A stretch of DNA of 16,543 bases from Candidatus Zixiibacteriota bacterium (GTDB taxonomy: Bacteria > Zixibacteria > MSB-5A5 > JAABVY01 > JAHJOQ01), in the NCBI GenBank assembly GCA_024275215.1, contig JAJRZO010000286.1, positions 1 to 16,543 of the forward strand, given 5' to 3'. Numbering within the stretch: position 1 is the first letter of the stretch; each line of letters opens with the position of its first letter. Below the pieces are notes generated by a model, which saw nothing but the letters and a program-made list of their open reading frames with translations, searched no databases and was not told where the DNA came from. A program made the translations under genes and the position numbers. Positions 7,658 to 14,028 of this stretch are shown one piece after another.

Positions 7658-8322
7658 GTCTCAACTCCGGCAAGATTGAGAATGCTTCCGCCGAATTCCT
7701 TGTATTTCTCCGGGTGCGTGGATGTAATCAGGAGTGTAGTGCCTGCAAGGTTCTTTCGATGAATCAGTTCAAGCGCTATGTCAAGATGTTCTTCATCAAG
7801 TGCGCTGTCCGGGTCATCCCACAGAAGAAAAACCGGATTCCTCGCGCATGCCATTACCAACTGGACAAGTTTCTGCTCACCCTTCGATAATGCTTCTGGA
7901 AATCGAGTCGCTTTCTCTACAAGCCCAAACTGTCGTAGCATCGAATCGATTTCGTTCCTGCTCGGGCGGATTCGTGAGGATGACAATCTGACCGAGGTCA
8001 TGATATTATCCCGTACTGTGCGATCATTGAGAATAGTTGAGTCTTCAAGGATCATACCCCACCCGGATAACATCCATGCTCTTTCCCTTGCATTCAGACT
8101 GCTTGTCGATTTGCCGGAAACTTTGATTTCACCCGAATCAGGTTTTAACAGTCCGGCAATAAGCCTGACAAGTGTGGTTTTACCTGAGCCAACCGGACCG
8201 CCGACAACCATGACTCCGCCGACAGGCAGAGTAAATCCAAATCCGCTGAACACTTCATGTTCGGGCTGATAGTGGAAAGTGACATTTGCCACTTCCAGAC
8301 AGGTTTGAGACTCACTGATCAC
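7654..8322 (-). CDS. ftsE: FtsE-like cell-division ATPase with divergent motifs
   Basis: This 222-residue ABC ATPase is the same length as E. coli FtsE and is encoded directly before ftsX. Walker A GPVGSGKT (42-49), the segment NDRTVRDNI after the Q-loop and switch His203 are present. Several usually invariant positions differ: the Q-loop Gln is Glu93 (GMILEDSTIL), the signature is LSKGE (145-149) followed by QKL instead of QQR, and Walker B reads LLWDD with Asp170 at the catalytic Glu position, followed by PDSALD rather than PTGNLD. It may hydrolyse ATP slowly or act mainly as a nucleotide-gated switch (inference). The start is GTG 8322; no strong Shine-Dalgarno is visible and no better in-frame start exists before Walker A. 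Assignment rests on motifs plus the ftsX and envC neighbours. Confidence 0.83.
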   Translation of the reverse strand: MISESQTCLEVANVTFHYQPEHEVFSGFGFTLPVGGVMVVGGPVGSGKTTLVRLIAGLLKPDSGEIKVSGKSTSSLNARERAWMLSGWGMILEDSTILNDRTVRDNIMTSVRLSSSRIRPSRNEIDSMLRQFGLVEKATRFPEALSKGEQKLVQLVMACARNPVFLLWDDPDSALDEEHLDIALELIHRKNLAGTTLLITSTHPEKYKEFGGSILNLAGVET

Positions 8323-8425
8323 GTTTGAATATATCGGCAGACATTATCAAAAAAAAGCTTTTCTTCATCTGTAAAAATACGAATATTCAACCTGCAACAT
8401 AAACGAAGACAGGAGCCGGGATAAA
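8323..8425. other. Divergent intergenic region, ftsE operon / propeller lipoprotein gene
   Basis: These 103 nt separate two divergent start codons (both GTG) and are AT-rich in the middle, including a palindromic AAAAGCTTTT at 8353-8362. On the minus strand GATAAT (8348 down to 8343) is a plausible -10 for ftsE, but I find no good -35 at the right distance. For the plus-strand gene, AGGAG at 8411-8415 is a Shine-Dalgarno 10 nt before GTG 8426. Promoters must lie here, but I cannot place them confidently. Confidence 0.45.
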
Positions 8426-9373
8426 GTGAATATAAGAATCGGATTTGTATTGCTCGCATTGTTGATCGCAGTCACCGGATGTGGAAAGACTAAGATTCTG
8501 GAGATGAAATGGGAGAAGCTCTCTACAGGCTCCGGTGATGATGTATATGGTATCTATTTCAAGAATGGCAACGATGGCTGGGCGGTGACATCGGGCGGCA
8601 AAGTTCTAAAGACGACCGATGGTTGCAAGACATGGAGCAGCCGTGATGTTGGCAATATCCGGCTGGAGGGTGTCTGTTTCATCGATGATGAAAACGGTTT
8701 TGTGACAGGCTCAAGAGGCGGCCTTTTCAGAACGACAGACGGCGGAAATACATGGACTGACATGTCGCTCGACACAAACTGCTGGTTTAATGACATTGGG
8801 TTCTGGGATGACTAAAATGGCGTCCTCGTGGGCGTGAAAAAGACCTCCAAAGGCAAGCTGATAGGCGCGCTCTATTCGACAAAAGACGGCGGTGCGACAT
8901 GGAAAGAAGTCTATAATGACATGAACGGCATATATGACCTGTTCCTGAGAAAACCCGGCCTGGGATGGATTACGAGTACCGGTGCGGTCGGATCGACAAC
9001 AGATGGCGGTGAGAATTGGGAAAAGAATATTCTCAATAATGATGATATCGTCAGAGGTGCGTTTTTTCGATCCGGCAGGTCGGGCTGGATTGTTGGACAC
9101 AAAGGTCTCCTTGCAAATACAACTGACGGTGGATGGTCATGGCAGAGGAAAGGTCAACTGACCAAAGATAATCTCTATGCTGTCGGATTCCTGACCGCTT
9201 TCGAGGGTGTAGCTGTCGGAGACAGGGGCATGATGTTCATAACTACCGATGGCGGAATCAGGTGGAGCCTCGATTCAATGTTCGTCAGATCAACCCTGCG
9301 CGACATCGAGATTGTCAATGACAGAATCTGGATGTGCGGTGATGACGGGACGATAGTCTCCGTGCATAAATGA
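8426..9373 (+). pseudogene. Ycf48-like seven-repeat beta-propeller lipoprotein, interrupted by in-frame TAA
   Basis: The reading frame covers 316 codons with a single internal stop, TAA at 8813-8815 (codon 130); the frame before (8426-8815) and after the stop is the same. The N-terminus MNIRIGFVLLALLIAVTGC is a lipoprotein signal with lipobox VTGC (Cys19). The rest contains about seven Ycf48/BNR-type repeats ending in TTDG-x-x-W (TTDGCKTW, TTDGGNTW, STKDGGATW, STTDGGENW, NTTDGGWSW, ITTDGGIRW, and a last one ending GDDGTIVSV), enough for one complete seven-bladed propeller. Ycf48 homologues aid photosystem II assembly in phototrophs; in other bacteria the role of such proteins is mostly unknown. 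The stop falls in repeat three, where the sister repeat has DDENG, so GAA to TAA is the simplest origin. GTG 8828 could start the downstream half, but no ribosome site precedes it. A recent pseudogene, a sequencing error or readthrough are all possible. Confidence 0.8.
8813..8815 (+). other. Premature in-frame stop codon (TAA)
   Basis: The codons around it read GAT GAC TAA AAT GGC, translating FWDD-stop-NGVLVG. The homologous position in the preceding repeat reads GAT GAT GAA AAC GGT (DDENG). A single G-to-T change explains the stop. No frameshift is needed to recover the downstream repeats. Confidence 0.85.
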
Positions 9374-9375
9374 TC

Positions 9376-9438
9376 AATTCACGCCCTGTCAGATTCATGC
9401 CCGTCAGATTCACGCGCCGTCAGATTCATGCGCCGTCA
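9376..9438. repeat. Short tandem repeat, 16-nt unit, about four copies
   Basis: The unit CCGTCAGATTCAYGCG occurs exactly at 9401-9416 and 9417-9432. A variant precedes it at 9385-9400 (CCTGTCAGATTCATGC), half a unit lies before that (AATTCACGC), and a partial copy CCGTCAG (9433-9439) continues into the following hairpin. It starts right after the propeller gene stop. This is the first part of the 9374-9694 gene-free block. Confidence 0.75.
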
Positions 9439-9456
9439 GGAATCCTTTCCTGACGG
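9433..9456. terminator. Perfect hairpin downstream of the propeller gene
   Basis: CCGTCAGGAA (9433-9442) pairs perfectly with TTCCTGACGG (9447-9456) across the 4-nt loop TCCT. No T tract follows on the plus strand, so it may be an RNA-stabilising or attenuating hairpin rather than a classic intrinsic terminator. Its left arm starts with the same CCGTCAG that begins each upstream tandem repeat. Confidence 0.5.
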
Positions 9457-9479
9457 TACCCTGTCATATCGGCATGGTG

Positions 9480-9506
9480 CCCCACCTTCTGGGTGGGTTT
9501 CTTGTT
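9480..9506 (+). terminator. Rho-independent terminator
   Basis: CCCCACC (9480-9486), loop TTCT, GGGTGGG (9491-9497), followed by TTTCTTGTT (9498-9506). This GC-rich stem with a T-rich tail is the best terminator for the propeller gene, about 110 nt past its stop. Confidence 0.75.
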
Positions 9507-9531
9507 ATCAAAAAGCAAATATTCAAGTGCT

Positions 9532-9553
9532 CGCAGGGGCTGTGCCCCTCGCG
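9532..9553. repeat. GC-rich imperfect inverted repeat
   Basis: CGCAGGGGC (9532-9540) and GCCCCTCGCG (9544-9553) pair around TGT, with one bulged C. It could be a transcription end signal for either converging unit. In the remaining 9554-9694, before the birA stop, I see nothing definable. Confidence 0.45.
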
Positions 9554-9694
9554 GATTCTCTATTGTAACTATCTGCAATGCAATATACTAAATACACAGC
9601 CTGACAGCTACTGTGTGCACTTTAATAAATATATGATCCTGCCTAAAAGGTGAGACACCGGCAAGTGAAGCATCGATTTGGTAGATGGGGATGT

Positions 9695-10681
9695 TCACAC
9701 CACTGTCACTTCGCCTGCTGTCACACGCAGGGTTTCTTTGCGGCGTTTGACCAGCAATGCACCGCTTGTGTCTATGTCAATAGCTTTAGCGATGATTGTC
9801 TTGCTGCCCATCTTGAGTTTTACCTGCCTACCGAGAAGCGATGATCGTTTCTTGATTTTCGGCAGCAGCGGTTTGAGACCCTTTTTCTTAAACTGGAGAT
9901 ACATCTTCTCGAAACTCAGCAGAAATTCAGCGAGAAATGCGATCCTGTCGATTCGACCGCCGGTTTCAATCCGCAGTGATGTTGCCTTCTTTCTAAGATA
10001 TGGCGGAAAGTCTTTCCTGAGATGATTGATATTGATCCCAATTCCGACTGCGACGAAATTCGCCTTGTCAAGCTCCGCCGAGAGTTCCGTAAGAATTCCG
10101 GCTACCTTGAGATCATCGATCAGGCAGTCATTCGGCCATTTAACACTGGCGTCGAGATCGAATTTCGAGATGATCGTATCAGCAAGCGCGGTTGCAGTCA
10201 CAATAGATAAACCGGGCAATTCCGATGGCGGAAGTGTCGGGCGCAAAATCAGTGTTGCCCAGAGTCCGAGTTTCGGCGGCGAATGCCACCTGCGGCCAAG
10301 CCTGCCTCTTCCCGACGTCTGTTTTTCGGCAATCACGAGAGTGCCTTCCGGCGCGCCTTCGGACGCGAGAGCGAATGCGAGCGAGTTTGTTGATGGCAGC
10401 GAGAAATGCGAGACGATATTCCGGCCAATGAAAATCGTCTTCAGGTGATATCCGATCTCGTGTGGAAATATACTGTCGGGCGCTGAGACGAATCTGATTC
10501 TTGATGTGTCATCGAACTCGAACTTGTAACCCCAGATGACAAGCCCGCGCAAAGCTTCGTTGATAAACTTCACACGGGTCGAGAATTTTTCCGCGAGTTT
10601 TGGGATTCGATAGTACCGATCAGGGGCATTTCTCAGGAAGTTGAGCAGTTCGACAGCTATGTCATCGACTCGACCACCCAT
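9695..10681 (-). CDS. birA: BirA: biotin--[acetyl-CoA-carboxylase] ligase with N-terminal winged helix
   Basis: This 328-residue protein activates biotin to biotinyl-AMP and transfers it to the biotin carboxyl carrier protein. The N-terminal 65 residues form a winged-helix region (ELLNFLRNAP, YRIPKLAEKF, INEALRGLVIWGYKFE), so it is a group II ligase that may also repress biotin genes. The catalytic domain shows STNSLAFALASEGAPEGTLV, the biotinyl-AMP motif GRGRLGRRWHSP, SVKWPNDCLID, KVAGILTE and VGIGININ. The C-terminal SH3-like domain follows (LLGRQVKLKMG, TLRVTAGEVTVV). ATG 10681 is preferred over TTG 10687; it lies 2 nt after the nadC stop. No palindromic operator of the E. coli BirA type was found nearby, so the repressor role is unproven. 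Confidence 0.92.
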   Translation of the reverse strand: MGGRVDDIAVELLNFLRNAPDRYYRIPKLAEKFSTRVKFINEALRGLVIWGYKFEFDDTSRIRFVSAPDSIFPHEIGYHLKTIFIGRNIVSHFSLPSTNSLAFALASEGAPEGTLVIAEKQTSGRGRLGRRWHSPPKLGLWATLILRPTLPPSELPGLSIVTATALADTIISKFDLDASVKWPNDCLIDDLKVAGILTELSAELDKANFVAVGIGININHLRKDFPPYLRKKATSLRIETGGRIDRIAFLAEFLLSFEKMYLQFKKKGLKPLLPKIKKRSSLLGRQVKLKMGSKTIIAKAIDIDTSGALLVKRRKETLRVTAGEVTVV

Positions 10682-10683
10682 TG

Positions 10684-11550
10684 TCAACCGGTTATTCTGA
10701 CAATGTTCAGCGAAAAATCACTCGCCGGCGCGGAATGAGTGAGTGCCCCGACAGAAATATAGTCAACGCCACATTCGGCAAATTGTCTTACTGTATCAAG
10801 ATTCACACCGCCCGAAATTTCTATCTTGATGTCTTTCGAGAAAGCACGGATTTTTTTGACGGAATCCCGTATTTGCTCGACATTCATGTTGTCGAGCATG
10901 ATCCATTTTGCTCCAGATTCGAGCGCCTGTTCAAGTTCGATCTGCGATGATGCCTCTACCTCGATTTTGATATCTGATTTGATCTGATCGCGATAATCCG
11001 TACACCGTTTCACTGCAGCAGGCAGCGATCCCGCCGCGCGGATATGGTTATCCTTGATCATAATCATATCATAGAGGCCTTTGCGATGATTGTAGCCGCC
11101 ACCGCAAACGACAGCGTATTTCTCGGCATGGCGCATTCCGGGCGTAGTCTTTCTCGTGTCGAGAATTTTGACATTAGTGCCATCAACGCGGTCAACGAAC
11201 TTTCTTGTCAGCGATGCGATTCCTGAAAGTCGCATAATAAAATTCAGCGCAGTTCGTTCAGCAGTCAGGATTGAGGCGAGACTACCGGAGATCGTTGCAA
11301 TCACGCTTCCGGCTTCGATAATCGAGCCATCCTCGAACATGGGAGCATATCTCAGTTTTTCATCAACGGTCTTGAACACCCGGCGAGCGATTGACTGACC
11401 CGCAAGCGGTCCACCCGACCGGAAAAGTATTTCGGCTTCCCCTATAAGATTCGGGTCAACGCTTGCGCGCGTAGTGATATCGCCATCACCGATATCCTCT
11501 CGAAGTGCGAGGTCGATTAACTGATCGAGTTCTTCTGCTAAAAAATCCAT
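10684..11550 (-). CDS. nadC: NadC: nicotinate-nucleotide pyrophosphorylase (carboxylating)
   Basis: This 288-residue enzyme converts quinolinate and PRPP to nicotinate mononucleotide, CO2 and pyrophosphate in de novo NAD synthesis. Family signatures are LREDIGDGDITT near the N-terminus, TALNFIMRLSGIAS, the phosphate/quinolinate-binding stretch LDTRKTTPGMRHAEKYAV, GGGYNHRKGLYDMIMIKDNH, then IEVEASSQIELEQAL, WIMLDNM and EISGGVN on the barrel strands. Length and motifs are complete. It sits directly before birA with a 2-nt gap; nadC-birA pairs recur in many bacteria. ATG 11550 has no evident Shine-Dalgarno. On its upstream side TTGACA (11584 down to 11579) looks like a -35, but the matching -10 is poor. 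Confidence 0.93.
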   Translation of the reverse strand: MDFLAEELDQLIDLALREDIGDGDITTRASVDPNLIGEAEILFRSGGPLAGQSIARRVFKTVDEKLRYAPMFEDGSIIEAGSVIATISGSLASILTAERTALNFIMRLSGIASLTRKFVDRVDGTNVKILDTRKTTPGMRHAEKYAVVCGGGYNHRKGLYDMIMIKDNHIRAAGSLPAAVKRCTDYRDQIKSDIKIEVEASSQIELEQALESGAKWIMLDNMNVEQIRDSVKKIRAFSKDIKIEISGGVNLDTVRQFAECGVDYISVGALTHSAPASDFSLNIVRITG

Positions 11551-11596
11551 AACACAAAAAAGAGGGAACGCGGAGCCGTGTCAACTCGTATTTTGA

Positions 11597-11625
11597 TTGA
11601 CCCGCGTGAGCCTCACGCCTAATAT
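11597..11625 (+). promoter_or_regulatory. Candidate promoter with palindromic operator in the spacer
   Basis: TTGACC (11597-11602), exactly 17 nt, then TAATAT (11620-11625) form a good sigma-70-type promoter facing the histidine kinase gene. Between the boxes lies the perfect inverted repeat GCGTGAG-C-CTCACGC (11604-11618), well placed for a repressor. The predicted transcription start would fall next to the Shine-Dalgarno AGGAGG at 11632-11637, which is very close, so the true start site could differ. Confidence 0.5.
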
Positions 11626-11647
11626 TGTTTCAGGAGGCAATAATAGT

Positions 11648-13276
11648 ATGGAACACCATCAGTGCCACCTTGATGGGAATGAGTCGGCAGAGTGTTGGAT
11701 ATCCGATGTACTTGATGGCATACCCCTCGACGAAAAGTCACTTCCGATTGACAGGATCAACAAGTGTATCACATGTGATGCGTTTGCTGAAGCTATCGAA
11801 AGATCGACCGGGAGAAGACGTTCTGACCGTGTAATGACTCAGGCGATCAATAGATTCCTTGCTCTTTTCTCCAACTACAACAGAGAACTCAACGACATGG
11901 CGGATTCGCTGAAGGAGAAGATCGAAGAACTTACAGTGCTCAAGACAGTGGCGGAAGCTCTTCTGAAAGCGACTGATCTCAAGAAAGGTCTGAAGATTTT
12001 CTTGTCCGGAATTACTTCGGGGGAAGCGTTTGGATTCAACAGAGCGGTTGTGTTCCTTGTAAATCATCCAAGACACAGGCTTGAGGGTGTGTTGGGACTG
12101 GGGCATCTCAATGTCAGTTCTTACGGTAAGACATGGGATCGCCTGCAACGTGAGAAGCTGTCGTTCGATCAAATCGTCGAAAAGATACTTAATGAGACTG
12201 ATGAGCCGGATAACGCACTGAGCACTGCGGTCGCGAAAATTCACATTCCTCTCAGGATAAACCTTGGAATTCTGCCTAAGTCAGTCATCCTTCGGAAATC
12301 ATTCAGAATCGAGGAATTCAAGGATGAACATTCGGCTGACAAGCAGGTGCTCGGACTTTTTGACCGCAATCCATGCGCGGTTGTGCCTATCATCTCAAAG
12401 GAGGTTGTTCTCGGAGTGGTTGTCGTTGATAACCCCGTCACTCGAAGGTGTATTTCTGATGAGGAACTCTCGACGCTGGAGACTTTATCATACATGACCG
12501 CAGCCAGGATCGACAATCTTATACTCCAGAATCAGCTTGAACTTCGTGTCGCTCAACTCGAACATGTCAACGCTCTGTTGCAGGACAACAAGAACTACCT
12601 CGTGGAAACTGAGCCGCTTATTGAGGCAGGGAGGATGGCTACTACGATTGCACATGAGATCAAGACGCCGCTTGTAACGATTGCAGGATATGCGATGAGA
12701 GCTAAGAAAGAACATGCCGATGGCAAGGATATTTCGCACAATCTGGATGTTATGCTGGAAGAAATTTCGAGACTTGAAAAACTCGCAGGCGGGATTCTCG
12801 ATTTTTCCAGAGAGCGCAAGCTGACGCTGGAAACGCTGGATTTGAATACTCTGATCAACGAAACTCTGGATATCGTAACTGATAAATTGTCATACAGCAA
12901 TATTGAAGTAATAAAGAACCTGTGTGACAAGAACCTGTATATCAAAGTTGACAGGAATAGAATGAAGCAGGTATTGTTCAATCTGATTGACAATGCAATG
13001 CAGGCTATGCCTGATGGCGGCAAGCTTGAGGTTTCAACTGGAACGGGGTCGACCTACCGGTGGTTTAAGATAAAAGACACTGGTTGTGGAATGTCGAAGG
13101 AGACAGTCGAACAACTTTTCAAACCATTCTACACTACCAAGAGTGCAGGATGTGGACTTGGGTTGCCGGTATCCAGGAGGATTGTCAATGATCATGGAGG
13201 TTATCTCGAAGTTGAGTCCATTCCGGGTGAGCAGTCTGTCTTTACAGTCAATCTGCCTGCTGCGGATGAGGTATAA
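11648..13276 (+). CDS. Soluble sensor histidine kinase with N-terminal Cys region and GAF domain
   Basis: This 542-residue kinase has no membrane segment, so it should sense a cytoplasmic signal. The N-terminus (1-50) carries four Cys (6, 16, 40, 43, the last two as CITC), possibly binding a metal or Fe-S cluster. A short helical stretch then leads into a GAF-like domain (about 105-300). A coiled linker (about 300-325) precedes the HisKA domain with phosphoacceptor His336 in AHEIKTPLVTIAGY. The HATPase domain shows the N-box NLIDNAMQAM (Asn449), G1 DTGCGM, F-box FKPFYTTK and G2 GCGLGLP. ATG 11648 is preferred to an upstream GTG-type extension because AGGAGG (11632-11637) precedes it by 10 nt and the promoter boxes overlap the extension. 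A receiver gene follows after 26 nt. Confidence 0.88.
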   Translation: MEHHQCHLDGNESAECWISDVLDGIPLDEKSLPIDRINKCITCDAFAEAIERSTGRRRSDRVMTQAINRFLALFSNYNRELNDMADSLKEKIEELTVLKTVAEALLKATDLKKGLKIFLSGITSGEAFGFNRAVVFLVNHPRHRLEGVLGLGHLNVSSYGKTWDRLQREKLSFDQIVEKILNETDEPDNALSTAVAKIHIPLRINLGILPKSVILRKSFRIEEFKDEHSADKQVLGLFDRNPCAVVPIISKEVVLGVVVVDNPVTRRCISDEELSTLETLSYMTAARIDNLILQNQLELRVAQLEHVNALLQDNKNYLVETEPLIEAGRMATTIAHEIKTPLVTIAGYAMRAKKEHADGKDISHNLDVMLEEISRLEKLAGGILDFSRERKLTLETLDLNTLINETLDIVTDKLSYSNIEVIKNLCDKNLYIKVDRNRMKQVLFNLIDNAMQAMPDGGKLEVSTGTGSTYRWFKIKDTGCGMSKETVEQLFKPFYTTKSAGCGLGLPVSRRIVNDHGGYLEVESIPGEQSVFTVNLPAADEV

Positions 13277-13302
13277 TCTATAAACAGGACCAGGGGTTAG
13301 TG

Positions 13303-13671
13303 ATGAGTAAGTTGTTGATTGTCGAGGACGAAAAAAACCTTCTCGAATTATACAGAATGGAATTCGAGGAAGAGGGTTACTCCGTTGCTACTGCGGAGTC
13401 GGGTAAAGCCGGTCTCGAACTCTCCGAGACATTCAAACCGGATCTCGTTGTGCTTGATATTAAGCTCGGAGACGAAGAAGGTTTGAAAGTACTCAGCGAT
13501 TTCAAACACCAGTCCAAAGACCGCCCTGTTGTTCTCAATACTGCATTCACGCATTACAAGCATGATTTTACATCATGGGCGGCGGATGAATATGTCGTGA
13601 AATCGGGAGACCTGACCGAACTCAAGAGCAAAATTAAGGCGTTACTCGAACGCCCTAAAGCACAGGGATAA
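13303..13671 (+). CDS. Single-domain response regulator (receiver only)
   Basis: This 122-residue protein is a complete CheY-like receiver with no output domain. The acidic pair Glu8/Asp9, phosphoacceptor Asp52 (VVLDIKLGDEEG), Thr80 (VVLNTAF) and Lys100 (YVVKSGD) are all in place. It lies 26 nt behind the histidine kinase and is almost certainly its partner. Because it lacks a DNA-binding or enzymatic part, it must act through protein contacts or pass phosphate to another protein. ATG 13303 is chosen over GTG 13300 because CAGGGG (13291-13296) is better spaced from it. Confidence 0.88.
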   Translation: MSKLLIVEDEKNLLELYRMEFEEEGYSVATAESGKAGLELSETFKPDLVVLDIKLGDEEGLKVLSDFKHQSKDRPVVLNTAFTHYKHDFTSWAADEYVVKSGDLTELKSKIKALLERPKAQG

Positions 13672-14028
13672 GCATTTAAGTTGCAGACCACTTAACCTAT
13701 ATGCAATGACCAGTAAATTTTGTACGTGGCAGATGTCCACAGGCTGTCTCAAAATCTTTGATTTACCCGGGCGGAGTACTGGTTTTGTCGCCCCCGCGAA
13801 GGCGGGGGTCCATTTAGCATCAACGCATTCAATGGATTCACGCCTGCAGAGGTGTTGCAAAACCTGCCTTGAGTGCTCGCAGACTTATTTCCGTAAGCAA
13901 AATTACCTCTGTTTCACATCTTTTGAGACAACCTCTCCGTATCTGCCATTGCCGACGACAAATGAGGTGGACAAAGGTGTCTGCCGCACAATGGCACATG
14001 CAACGACAAAAACACAGAGGGATCTACC
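13672..14028. other. Gene-free interval with weak hairpin and REP-like element
   Basis: These 357 nt lie between the receiver and aldehyde dehydrogenase genes. A weak AT-rich hairpin, TTAAGT (13676-13681) with ACTTAA (13690-13695), follows the receiver stop. A REP-like element occupies 13787-13847. Short frames here show no recognisable protein. AGAGGGA at 14016-14022 is the Shine-Dalgarno of the next gene. I could not place a promoter confidently. Confidence 0.5.
13787..13847. repeat. REP-like palindromic element, possibly an inverted pair
   Basis: GTCG then CCCCCGC-GAAG-GCGGGGG (13791-13808) then TCCA (13809-13812) matches the layout of a very widespread extragenic palindrome whose spurious translation contains PAFAGMT; here the minus strand reads WTPAFAGATK. 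About 20 nt on, TGGATTCACGCCTGC (13833-13847) resembles the same element in inverted, decayed form. Recognition is from memory of the motif class, not from a search. Confidence 0.6.

Noticed and set aside
8813..8815. Stop-codon reassignment as the reason for the internal TAA
   Set aside because: TAA ends other genes cleanly in this window (the exporter ATPase, the kinase and the receiver), so the standard code applies.
8828..9373. An independent gene starting at GTG 8828
   Set aside because: It is in the same frame as the upstream lipoprotein fragment, starts in the middle of a repeat, and has no Shine-Dalgarno. It is the second half of one interrupted gene.
13642..13860. A 72-codon minus-strand frame containing WTPAFAGATK
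   Set aside because: This peptide is the familiar spurious translation of a REP-like palindrome, not a protein.
9527..13880. AGTGCTCGCAG shared between the two large intergenic blocks
   Set aside because: An 11-mer match is expected by chance many times in a window of this size, and the flanks do not align.
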